A stretch of 7,426 nt of DNA from DATAVB01 sp040414495 (GTDB taxonomy: Bacteria > Actinomycetota > Actinomycetes > Mycobacteriales > QHCD01). Every line of letters begins with the position of its first letter. Position 1 is the stretch's first letter. Position numbers and translations under genes: made by a program. Below, one piece after another: positions 1 to 6,099 of this stretch. The stretch lies in the NCBI GenBank assembly GCA_040414495.1, contig JBEDUI010000053.1, forward strand, positions 1 to 7,426, given 5' to 3'. The notes under the pieces were generated by a model. It saw only the letters and a list, made by a program, of their open reading frames with translations. It had not been told where the DNA came from and made no database searches.

Positions 1-23
1 GCGTTCTCAATCAGATACGGAGC

Positions 24-69
24 GCCTGCCCGCTCAGATCACATCCCAAGTTTTCCAAGCGGGACAGGC
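24..69 (-). terminator. Possible hairpin terminator downstream of the OsmC gene
   Basis: Bases 24-34 (GCCTGCCCGCT) pair with 58-69 (AGCGGGACAGGC) apart from one bulged base, leaving a 23-base loop. The hairpin lies about 40 bases past the stop codon of the minus-strand OsmC gene. There is no T tract on either side, so if it terminates transcription it does so as a hairpin-only signal, as often proposed in actinobacteria. Bases 1-109 are lower in GC than the rest and hold no convincing gene. Confidence 0.3.
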
Positions 70-109
70 ACTTCCATACACAGCCCGATTACCTCATGAA
101 ATCCTGAAG

Positions 110-529
110 CTAAGAAATCTCGTTCCGTATCGGCGTACCAATCTCGACGGTGCGAGATACGGTGCACAGCCGGTCGTGTGACATTTCCACTGCCTTGGGA
201 AGCACCTCGCGAGCAGCATCTCCGGCATCACCGTCCGGGAACGTGATGGCGAATTCCACGGTCAGGTTCGTCATCCGATTACCCAACTCGTCGCGGATCT
301 TGTCCCCGCTTACGGTGACGGTGAATTTCTCCGGCTCGGCACGTTTTACGGTGATATAGTCGACGTCGATCGCGGTGCAGCCACCGATCGCGGCCAACAA
401 CAATTCGACCGGGCTGAAATCGGCGTCGTCCCCGCCGCCCATGTTCAACGTGCCACCGCGGACATTCCGCGCCGTATAACGGCTGAGGCCGGTCCGCTCG
501 ATCTCGACACTACGCAGTGTGTCACTCAC
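110..529 (-). CDS. OsmC/Ohr family protein (probable thiol-dependent peroxidase)
   Basis: The product is 139 residues, the usual size for this family. OsmC/Ohr proteins are cytoplasmic dimers that reduce organic or inorganic hydroperoxides with two cysteines. Both are visible: Cys51 in the hallmark segment SPVELLLAAIGGC (residues 39-51) and Cys122 in HDRLC (118-122). Glu42 and arginines around 21-24 are candidates for the residues that activate the reactive cysteine. The start is GTG at 529. It is fixed by a strong ribosome binding site, AAGGAG on the minus strand (about 535-540), five bases ahead of it. The gene is divergent from the metallo-hydrolase at 578 and its promoter must lie in or beyond the 48-bp gap. 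The family call is firm. The substrate, and whether it is closer to OsmC, Ohr or the YhfA branch, is open. Confidence 0.9.
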   Translation of the reverse strand: MSDTLRSVEIERTGLSRYTARNVRGGTLNMGGGDDADFSPVELLLAAIGGCTAIDVDYITVKRAEPEKFTVTVSGDKIRDELGNRMTNLTVEFAITFPDGDAGDAAREVLPKAVEMSHDRLCTVSRTVEIGTPIRNEIS

Positions 530-534
530 TTGTA

Positions 535-540
535 CTCCTT
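535..540 (-). promoter_or_regulatory. Ribosome binding site of the OsmC gene
   Basis: Read on the minus strand this is AAGGAG followed by TACAA and the GTG start at 529. It is a near-perfect match to the anti-Shine-Dalgarno sequence. It decides the start and shows that the hydrolase start must be further right than the TTG at 530, because that TTG would sit inside this leader. Confidence 0.75.
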
Positions 541-565
541 CGTAGAACCCACGTTCCCGCAGAGC

Positions 566-572
566 TACCGTA
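566..572. promoter_or_regulatory. Overlapping divergent -10 elements (TACCGTA)
   Basis: On the plus strand TACCGT (566-571) fits the actinobacterial -10 pattern TANNNT. It ends six bases before the ATG at 578, the spacing expected when transcription starts on the A of a leaderless start codon. On the minus strand the overlapping TACGGT (572-567) fits the same pattern and would give the OsmC transcript a leader of about 30 bases carrying its AAGGAG site. Neither direction has a convincing TTGACA-like -35; the best plus-strand candidate is TAGAAC at 543-548. The motif is short and could be chance. Confidence 0.4.
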
Positions 573-577
573 ACCGC

Positions 578-1630
578 ATGTGCGAGTCAGATTCCGGCGC
601 CCGGGCCTCGGCCCCGCGCCCGGCGAGCGGCGCCGCCGTTGATCCGATCACCATCGAACCGGTCGACGAGGTACGTGTCACCACACTCGTGGACAACGTC
701 TTTGACGCCCTGCTGCTTGGGGAGGAACGGGCGCAGCGGGCCTCGTTCGGCGTCGGTACGGCGGTTGCCCAGCAGTTCGAGGGAGGCCGAACAGCGGTCG
801 GGCTGATTGCCGAACACGGCTTTTCAGCACTGGTTACGGTACGGCGTGGGGATTCGACCACCACGCTGCTATTCGACACCGGATTGTCGCCCGACGCGAT
901 GATCACCAATGCCGACCGGCTGGGCATCGATGTCAACGACCTGCACGCGATTGTGCTGAGCCACGGGCATTTCGACCATGCCGGCGGGCTGGCCGGACTT
1001 ATCGGCCGCGGCGGCGTACGGCGCCTGCCAATGGTCGTACACCCGCTTATCTGGACCCGTCGGAGATTAGCGGTGCCGGGTCAGACCGCATTCGAATTTC
1101 CGACCCTGAGCCGGCGCACGCTCGAGGAGGAAGGGATCGATGTCATCGAGCGGCGCGTACCTTCCCTGCTCGTGGACGGCAGTGTGCTGATCACCGGCGA
1201 GGTCGACCGGACCACCGAGTTCGAGCATGGAATGCCGCCGGCCCACCAGGCTCATATCGATGGCGAATGGCAGCACGACCCGTTGGTGTTGGACGATCAG
1301 GCCCTGGTGATCCACGTACGCGATCGCGGACTCATGGTGCTGACCGGCTGCGGCCACGCGGGCGCGGTCAACATCGTCCGGCACGCGCAGCGCCTGACCG
1401 GAGTCACTCGCCTACACGCCCTTATCGGCGGATTGCACCTGGGCGGGCCGGCGTTCGAGCCGATCATCGCCCCTACTGTCGACGCCCTCACCGAGGTCGC
1501 GCCCGATCTGCTCGTCCCTGGCCACTGCACGGGTTGGCGGGCGCAGCACGCCCTGGCCGCGGCGCTGCCGGATGCCTGGATGCAAGGCAGCAGCGGCACC
1601 ACGTACCGGATGAGCGCTCCCGCGGCTTAA
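578..1630 (+). CDS. Metallo-beta-lactamase-fold hydrolase, COG1237 type
   Basis: The 350-residue product has the metallo-beta-lactamase signature HGHFDH (His129, His131, Asp133, His134), followed by AGGL. Further metal-ligand candidates are His260 in LTGCGHAG, His287 in GGLHLGG and His316 in PGHCTGW. The TTLVDN start of the domain, the LFDTG strand and the TGCGH and PGHCTGW blocks are those of COG1237. This group is related to the enzyme that makes a dihydropterin-aminobenzene ribofuranosyl phosphate, but most bacterial members have no known substrate. The first 35 or so residues are Ala/Pro/Gly-rich and precede the fold. ATG at 578 was chosen because an upstream TTG at 530 lies in the OsmC leader and the next in-frame GTG would cut into the domain. 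No Shine-Dalgarno is visible, which fits a leaderless mRNA. The protein is probably cytoplasmic, as it has no signal peptide. It is divergent from the OsmC gene. Confidence 0.85.
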   Translation: MCESDSGARASAPRPASGAAVDPITIEPVDEVRVTTLVDNVFDALLLGEERAQRASFGVGTAVAQQFEGGRTAVGLIAEHGFSALVTVRRGDSTTTLLFDTGLSPDAMITNADRLGIDVNDLHAIVLSHGHFDHAGGLAGLIGRGGVRRLPMVVHPLIWTRRRLAVPGQTAFEFPTLSRRTLEEEGIDVIERRVPSLLVDGSVLITGEVDRTTEFEHGMPPAHQAHIDGEWQHDPLVLDDQALVIHVRDRGLMVLTGCGHAGAVNIVRHAQRLTGVTRLHALIGGLHLGGPAFEPIIAPTVDALTEVAPDLLVPGHCTGWRAQHALAAALPDAWMQGSSGTTYRMSAPAA

Positions 1631-1731
1631 GTACCGAAGAAAAGCAGACTCGCCAGCGCGAGCCCTCCAGAAATAGCCCAGCCCAGAACCGGCTGCCACC
1701 ACGGCGCTGCCGCGGGCGAGTACGCATTCAC
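1627..1731 (-). CDS. Possible 34-residue single-span membrane peptide
   Basis: A minus-strand frame starting GTG at 1731 encodes 34 residues. A short polar head with Trp11-Trp12 and Pro14 is followed by one hydrophobic stretch, residues 15-32, containing GWAISGGLALASLLFF, and ends at Gly-Thr. It fits a single transmembrane helix. Support: a TAATCT -10-like box lies exactly six bases upstream of the GTG, the leaderless arrangement, and no Shine-Dalgarno is needed. Its TAA stop overlaps the hydrolase TAA in a shared TTAA (1627-1630), a common tail-to-tail layout. An in-frame TAA closes the frame just upstream, and an alternative GTG lies two codons earlier. Against it: the frame is short and I recognise no family. 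Function is unknown. Confidence 0.4.
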   Translation of the reverse strand: MNAYSPAAAPWWQPVLGWAISGGLALASLLFFGT

Positions 1732-1737
1732 TGGCAC

Positions 1738-1743
1738 AGATTA
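1738..1743 (-). promoter_or_regulatory. Possible -10 box of the small membrane peptide
   Basis: On the minus strand the sequence is TAATCT, matching TANNNT, with six bases to the GTG at 1731. TTGCTT lies 19 bases further upstream as a loose -35. The remaining intergenic stretch 1744-1879 should hold the promoter of the large gene at 1880. I see no convincing consensus promoter for that gene there. Confidence 0.35.
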
Positions 1744-1865
1744 CGAGCCGCCACATTCGCGCAAGCAAGCGGCGGCAGCAGCTCCGGGCGCGTGAAACCG
1801 GACGTATCTCCAAAGCCGTCACCAGGCCGGCAAAACCGCGTACAACTACCCCGGGACATTCGGCC

Positions 1866-1872
1866 GGGGGGA
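1866..1872 (+). promoter_or_regulatory. Ribosome binding site of the large secreted protein
   Basis: The run GGGGGAC ends seven bases before the ATG at 1880. It is a G-rich, imperfect Shine-Dalgarno, but it is positioned correctly, and the start is followed directly by a signal-peptide-like sequence. Confidence 0.5.
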
Positions 1873-1879
1873 CTGAGAA

Positions 1880-4800
1880 ATGCGTTGGCTTCTTGCTGGG
1901 TTGATGGCGGCCTGCCTGGCCGTGGGTTCGGCCTCCGAGACATTGACAGTGAGAGGGACAGTGGCAGTGGCCGCGCCGGCCGCGCATTCGGCCGCCACCG
2001 TCGCGGCGCCGATTCCCACGAATGCCGGGGACAACGGCCGGGACGGCTGGTATCCGGACGAGCCAGGACTCTCGCCGGCGACCGTGCAGAGCAGTTCGTT
2101 CGGGCAGTTGTTCAGCAAACAGCTGGATGGCGATATCTACGCCCAGCCGATCGTCTCGAACGGCGTGCTGCTGGTCGTCACTGAGACCGACAACATTTAC
2201 GGTCTGTCTCCCGCGACGGGCGCCCAACTCTGGACGAAGAATGTCGGTACGCCGCTACCTGCCTCGGCGCTGCCGTGCAGCGATCTCTCACCGAATATCG
2301 GCATCACCGGCACCCCGGTTGTCGACAGCGCCACCGGAACCGCCTACATAATGGCGAAAACGTGGGACGGCAGCAAAGCCACGTGGAAGCTGCACGCTCT
2401 GGATATTCAGACCGGTGCGGAGCGGTCCGGCTGGCCGGTGACCATCGCCGGAAATGCGGACAACCATCCGTCCGTACCGTTCAGCCCAAAAACCGAAATG
2501 CAGCGGCCCGGTCTGCTCCTCATGAACGGTGTTGTTTACGTGGGATTCGGTAGCCACTGCGACATCTCGCCGTACCAGGGCTGGGTTTTCGGCGTGTCGA
2601 CAACCGCGCGTGCGATCACCGCGAAATGGGTCGACACCAGTGGTCTGGACGGCGCCGGGATCTGGCAGTCCGGCGGCGGATTGATATCCGACGGGTCGAA
2701 TCAGCTGATCGTCGCGACCGGCAATGCGTTCGGGGTGAGTTACGGTACGGCGCCCATATTGGGCAGCCATCCGCCGGCCGATCTGGGCGAGGCGGTGGTC
2801 CGGCTGACCGTTCAGTCGAATGGGCAGCTGAAACCAACGGATTTCTATATACCAGCCGATGCGGCGCAATTGGATTCCTGGGATGCGGACCTCACCTCCG
2901 GCGGCCCGATTGCCCTGCCGAAACAGTATTTCGGTACGGCCGCGCATTCCCGGCTGCTCACGATCATCGGCAAGCAGGGCTACCTGGTCACGCTGGATCG
3001 GGACAAGCTCGGCGGCTACCGCAACGGACCGTCGCAGTCGGACCAGGCCGTGCAGAAGATCGGCCGGTACGGCGGAGTGTGGTCGCGTCCGGCCGCCTGG
3101 CCCGGTGGCGGCGGGTACCTGTGGGTTCCCACCTCGACCGGTGGCGGCAATATCGCCGGTGGGGCCGGGCATTCGGGCAAGCTGATGGCGTTCAAATACG
3201 CGGTCGACGGAAACGGTAATCCTGGATTCACCGCACCGGTCGAGAGTCCGGACGCGTTCGGTGCGTATTCCGGCGCGCCGATCATCACCTCCGACGGTAC
3301 GGACGACGGCAGCGGCGTGGTGTGGATCGAGTGGGCCGCCAACAATCTCGGTCAGCAGGCGCAATTGCGTGCGTACAAGGCGATCCCCTCCGGTGGGCAG
3401 CTCGTGCAGCTCGGGGTGTGGCCGATCGGGAATTCGACCAACTTCTCCTCCCCCGGCGTCAGCGGTAATCGTATTTACGTCGGTACCCGCGGTGGGCAGA
3501 TCAAGGCATTCGGCTATCCGGTGGACCAGCCGTTCAGCTACGTCGGTACGGATATGGGAACGGCGACAGTCGGCACCACGACGACGAAGAATGTGACGAT
3601 CACGGCGGCGTACGACCTGACGCTGGGCACGATTTCCACGACCAGCGCATTCACGGCGGGCACGCCGAGCCGCACCACGATTCCGGCCGGCCAGACCGCG
3701 ACGATTCCGGTGACGTTCGCGCCGACCGTTCCGGGAGCCGCCGGCGGCACGGTGGTCGTCTCGACCAACCAAGGGACCGAAACCATTCCCGTTTCCGGGT
3801 TCGGCCGCTGGTCCGGGCCCCATCTGAGCCTGTCGGCGACCGCGATCAGTTTCGGTGGAATCGTCGCCGGGAGCAGCAAATCCGACTCGTTCGCGTTGAC
3901 CAATGATGGCGCGCAGCCGCTGGTCGTCAACAACTCGACGCTGAGCCCGGAAGGGCAGCCGTTCTCGCTGTCCGGCCTCCCAGCGGACGGCACCTCGATC
4001 GCGCCGGGTGACAGCGTGAGCGTGCAGGTGACGTTTGCCCCGACCCAGGACGGTTCGTATTCGGCGCAGTTGACGTTCGATACGAACAGCGGTCAACCGG
4101 GCGCGGAACTACAGATCGGGTTCACCGGTCAGGCCGCGTCCGCACCGAGCCTGAGTATCAGCCCGTCCGCGCTGACGTACGGAACTGTCCCCATTGGACA
4201 GTCGAGTGACAAGACGTTCACGTTGAGGAATACCGGCGGCACGGATCTGATCTTCACCCGGTCGAAACCGCCTATCACCGATGGGTTTTCCGCGGTCACC
4301 CAGGTGCCGGAGGGCACCACGCTGACACCGGGTGAATCGATCACGGTCACCGTGCGGTTCAAGCCCACGTCGCTGGGCGCGAAGACGTCCTCGTGGCAGC
4401 TGAACGCCGAGGACGGCGGCGGAATTCGTACCGTGACGTTCACCGGTCAGGGTGGTTCGCCGATAATTACCGGGCTGTGGTTGGCGAATAGCACCGCATG
4501 CCTGCAATCCACCTGGCCGGCCAGTCATACGCTCAGCGCCGGCACCTGCGCCTACGTGGCCGGGCAGGCGTGGGGACTGAATTCGGCCGGGCATCTGGTC
4601 GATGGCCGCTCCCGCGCGTGCGCGGCGCAGTCCAACGGAAAGGTTGGGGTTGCGACATGCAACTCGACCGCGGCGCAGAAATGGACGTATAACCCAGCGA
4701 CCGGGCACCTGGTCAACGGCGCGTCGAGCCAGTGTCTGACCCGCACCAACACGGCGATATCAATGAGCACCTGCGGTACGAAATCCAGCCAGAAATGGAC

Positions 4801-5185
4801 GGTGAAAACACCGGTCAGCCCACACCCGATTTCGACCACGGCGCTGGTGAACCGGGCCTGGCAGCGGTGCCTCGATGCGGCCGTATCGTCCCGCATTGCC
4901 AATTGCGCCGCTGTGAAAAGCCAGATCTGGACGCTCGATCCGTATCAGCGGCTGCGTGCCGCCTCGACCGGAGCGTGCCTGACTCCAAGCAGCAGTGGCG
5001 TTGTCACGGTCGCGAGCTGCACCGGCAGCGGGAGTCAGATGTGGACGTTCCTGTCCACCGGTGGGCTGCGTAACGACGCCACCGGGGAATGCCTGAAGGC
5101 ACCGGGCGCGACCCGGGCGGACAATGACCCGTTGCTGTTGGCGAGCTGTACGAGCGATATCCGCCGACTCTGGCGGATCGCGTAA
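1880..5185 (+). CDS. Secreted multidomain protein: PQQ-type beta-propeller, three ASH-like domains, two ricin-type lectin trefoils
   Basis: The product has 1101 residues. Residues 1-18 (MRW then a Leu/Ala core) form a short signal peptide; cleavage is possible near Ala18 or in the Ala-rich stretch 28-43. Residues about 55-547 form a PQQ-like beta-propeller, with repeats such as LSPATGAQLW (109-118), HALDIQTG and GKLMAFKYAVDGNG. Three choice-of-anchor-D/ASH-like beta-sandwiches follow, at about 551-647, 649-752 and 758-857, each ending in FTGQ or an equivalent. Residues 866-1101 hold six ricin-type repeats. Each has a Cys pair, and Q-x-W motifs lie at 896, 933, 971, 1015 and 1053, with a degenerate RLW at 1096-1098. 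There is no LPXTG signal or C-terminal membrane helix, so release to the medium or wall attachment by the lectin is likely. No catalytic domain is seen. PQQ-fold repeats alone do not imply an enzyme, and binding or scaffold roles are as likely. The regulator at 5277 lies 91 bp downstream on the same strand. Domain calls are confident; function is not known. Confidence 0.85.
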   Translation: MRWLLAGLMAACLAVGSASETLTVRGTVAVAAPAAHSAATVAAPIPTNAGDNGRDGWYPDEPGLSPATVQSSSFGQLFSKQLDGDIYAQPIVSNGVLLVVTETDNIYGLSPATGAQLWTKNVGTPLPASALPCSDLSPNIGITGTPVVDSATGTAYIMAKTWDGSKATWKLHALDIQTGAERSGWPVTIAGNADNHPSVPFSPKTEMQRPGLLLMNGVVYVGFGSHCDISPYQGWVFGVSTTARAITAKWVDTSGLDGAGIWQSGGGLISDGSNQLIVATGNAFGVSYGTAPILGSHPPADLGEAVVRLTVQSNGQLKPTDFYIPADAAQLDSWDADLTSGGPIALPKQYFGTAAHSRLLTIIGKQGYLVTLDRDKLGGYRNGPSQSDQAVQKIGRYGGVWSRPAAWPGGGGYLWVPTSTGGGNIAGGAGHSGKLMAFKYAVDGNGNPGFTAPVESPDAFGAYSGAPIITSDGTDDGSGVVWIEWAANNLGQQAQLRAYKAIPSGGQLVQLGVWPIGNSTNFSSPGVSGNRIYVGTRGGQIKAFGYPVDQPFSYVGTDMGTATVGTTTTKNVTITAAYDLTLGTISTTSAFTAGTPSRTTIPAGQTATIPVTFAPTVPGAAGGTVVVSTNQGTETIPVSGFGRWSGPHLSLSATAISFGGIVAGSSKSDSFALTNDGAQPLVVNNSTLSPEGQPFSLSGLPADGTSIAPGDSVSVQVTFAPTQDGSYSAQLTFDTNSGQPGAELQIGFTGQAASAPSLSISPSALTYGTVPIGQSSDKTFTLRNTGGTDLIFTRSKPPITDGFSAVTQVPEGTTLTPGESITVTVRFKPTSLGAKTSSWQLNAEDGGGIRTVTFTGQGGSPIITGLWLANSTACLQSTWPASHTLSAGTCAYVAGQAWGLNSAGHLVDGRSRACAAQSNGKVGVATCNSTAAQKWTYNPATGHLVNGASSQCLTRTNTAISMSTCGTKSSQKWTVKTPVSPHPISTTALVNRAWQRCLDAAVSSRIANCAAVKSQIWTLDPYQRLRAASTGACLTPSSSGVVTVASCTGSGSQMWTFLSTGGLRNDATGECLKAPGATRADNDPLLLASCTSDIRRLWRIA

Positions 5186-5237
5186 ACACAGCACCGCCGG
5201 GCTGGATCGGGCTAACGTACAGACACGTAAGGCATGT

Positions 5238-5243
5238 TAAATT
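5238..5243 (+). promoter_or_regulatory. Possible -10 element of the GntR gene
   Basis: TAAATT fits TANNNT and lies in a short AT-rich patch of the 91-bp gap before the regulator. Transcription would start near 5250, giving a leader of about 27 bases that contains the GGAGG site. No good -35 is visible. Co-transcription from the large upstream gene is also possible, since no clear terminator is seen in 5186-5230. Confidence 0.3.
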
Positions 5244-5263
5244 GGTACGCACATATTGGTCTA
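5241..5263 (+). promoter_or_regulatory. Repeated ATTGGT element, possible operator of the GntR regulator
   Basis: ATTGGT occurs at 5241-5246 and again at 5255-5260, 14 bases apart. The second copy reads ATTGGTCTA (5255-5263), eight of nine bases of the left half of the DasR palindrome as I recall it (ACTGGTCTAGACCACT). The right half is not conserved. The repeats overlap the candidate -10 and the expected transcription start, where an autorepressor would bind. Binding by this protein is inference. Confidence 0.35.
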
Positions 5264-5267
5264 CTTC

Positions 5268-5272
5268 GGAGG
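5268..5272 (+). promoter_or_regulatory. Ribosome binding site deciding the GntR start
   Basis: GGAGG is followed by CGTA and then GTG at 5277. The four-base gap is slightly short, but this is the only good Shine-Dalgarno in the region. It favours GTG 5277 over the in-frame TTG at 5256, which would put the site inside the coding region. Confidence 0.6.
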
Positions 5273-5276
5273 CGTA

Positions 5277-6038
5277 GTGGCACGTGCCCGAGCGGGGCGC
5301 CCGGACAAGACCGGCGCGAGCGACCCGCCCGGGACGACGATCGCGAAGCACGCGGTCGTACGGGCCCACCTGCTGGAGCTGATCGGCAGCGAGCTGCAGC
5401 CGGGCCAGCGGCTCCCCACCGAGCGGCAACTCTCCGAGCAGTTAGGCGTGAGCCGGCTGACCGTGCGCCGAGCCATCGAACAGCTCGTCGCCGCTGGCAC
5501 GGTGTACCGCATTCAGGGCTCCGGAACCTACGTCGCCGAGCCGGCCATCCGCAAGCGTGAGCTGCTCACCTCGTTCAGCGAGGACATGCGCTCACGCGGT
5601 CTCACGCCGGCCGCCAAATTACTCCGGGCCGAGGAGGTCCCGGCCGGCGCCCGGGAGAGTTGGCGGTTGGGGGTGAGCCCGGGCGAGCCTTTGCTCAGCC
5701 TGGTCCGGCTTCGGCTGGCCAATTCGGTGCCGATGTGCCTGGAGGAGGTCTGGGTCGTAGCCTCGCTCGCACCCGGGCTGATCCGGTTGGATCTGAACAA
5801 GTCGCTGTACGAGGCGCTCTCGGCGCATTACCGAGTGCACGTCGACCGCGCCGAGCAAGAGGTTCGGGCCACGGTCCTCGATCCAACCCAGGCCGAGCAC
5901 CTGCAGGTCCCGGCGCTGTCCCCCGCGTTGTTGATCGAGCGGGTCACCTACGACACCCGCGGCCGGGCCATCGAATTCGCCCGATCGTTGTACCGGGGCG
6001 ACCGGTACAGCCTGGAGCAGACGCTGCGCCGCTCTTAG
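5277..6038 (+). CDS. GntR/HutC family transcriptional regulator, DasR/NagR-like
   Basis: The 253-residue product has the normal size and layout of the HutC branch. A winged helix-turn-helix at about 24-87 contains LPTER (46-50), the recognition helix SRLTVRRAI (59-67) and the wing RIQGSGTYVA (78-87). A UTRA effector-binding domain runs from about 98 to 248. ELLTSFSEDMRSRGL, the LANSVPM segment and the closing ARSLYRGDRY closely resemble DasR and NagR/YvoA, which bind phosphorylated amino sugars and control N-acetylglucosamine and chitin genes. It would act as a dimeric DNA-binding repressor in the cytoplasm, released by a sugar phosphate. The convergent neighbour is an amino-sugar-type kinase, which supports this. 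ATTGGT repeats upstream suggest autoregulation. It may be a paralogue rather than DasR itself, because the helix-turn-helix differs at many positions, so no symbol is given. Confidence 0.85.
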   Translation: MARARAGRPDKTGASDPPGTTIAKHAVVRAHLLELIGSELQPGQRLPTERQLSEQLGVSRLTVRRAIEQLVAAGTVYRIQGSGTYVAEPAIRKRELLTSFSEDMRSRGLTPAAKLLRAEEVPAGARESWRLGVSPGEPLLSLVRLRLANSVPMCLEEVWVVASLAPGLIRLDLNKSLYEALSAHYRVHVDRAEQEVRATVLDPTQAEHLQVPALSPALLIERVTYDTRGRAIEFARSLYRGDRYSLEQTLRRS

Positions 6039-6099
6039 GGCATGTCTCTTAAATCCTCGGCCTGCTGCGCGGCGCCCAGGATCCAAGAGACACGCCCTA
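6036..6099. terminator. Convergent hairpin containing both stop codons (bidirectional terminator, or TA-flanked mini-element)
   Basis: Bases 6036-6050 (TAGGGCATGTCTCTT) pair with 6085-6099 (AAGAGACACGCCCTA) at 14 of 15 positions, with one A-C mismatch. After a two-base internal loop a second stem pairs ATCCT (6053-6057) with AGGAT (6078-6082). The outermost TAG is the stop of the GntR gene, and its partner CTA is the kinase stop on the other strand. There is no T run. The position between convergent genes fits a two-way terminator. The 13-bp inverted ends flanked by TA could alternatively be a 60-bp insertion remnant. Confidence 0.6.

Noticed and set aside
2..181. A plus-strand frame open from the left edge, 59 codons, possibly the end of a gene
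   Set aside because: Third codon positions are not G/C-rich, it overlaps the OsmC gene by about 70 bp, and no family is recognisable.
530..577. TTG at 530 as start of the hydrolase
   Set aside because: It would overlap the strong OsmC ribosome site and put the whole divergent promoter inside coding sequence. ATG 578 fits better.
1794..1820. GAAAC...CGTC spaced 18 bases, an ECF-sigma-like promoter for the large gene
   Set aside because: It matches only loosely (GAAAC rather than GGAAC), the spacing is long, and such pairs are frequent by chance.
1907..1915. Met-Ala-Ala-Cys12 as a lipobox in the large protein
   Set aside because: The charged region and hydrophobic core before it are too short, and Met is atypical at -3. 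An ordinary signal peptide fits better.
1267..2227. Long open frames on both strands spanning the hydrolase end and the gap (plus 1267-2184, minus 1412-2227)
   Set aside because: Both are Arg-rich, overlap two well-supported genes and show no family features, so they are frame shadows.
2288..4096. A 602-codon open frame antisense to the secreted protein gene
   Set aside because: It is Arg/Gly-rich with no recognisable domain and runs fully opposite a gene with clear domains. Long antisense frames are expected in high-GC DNA.
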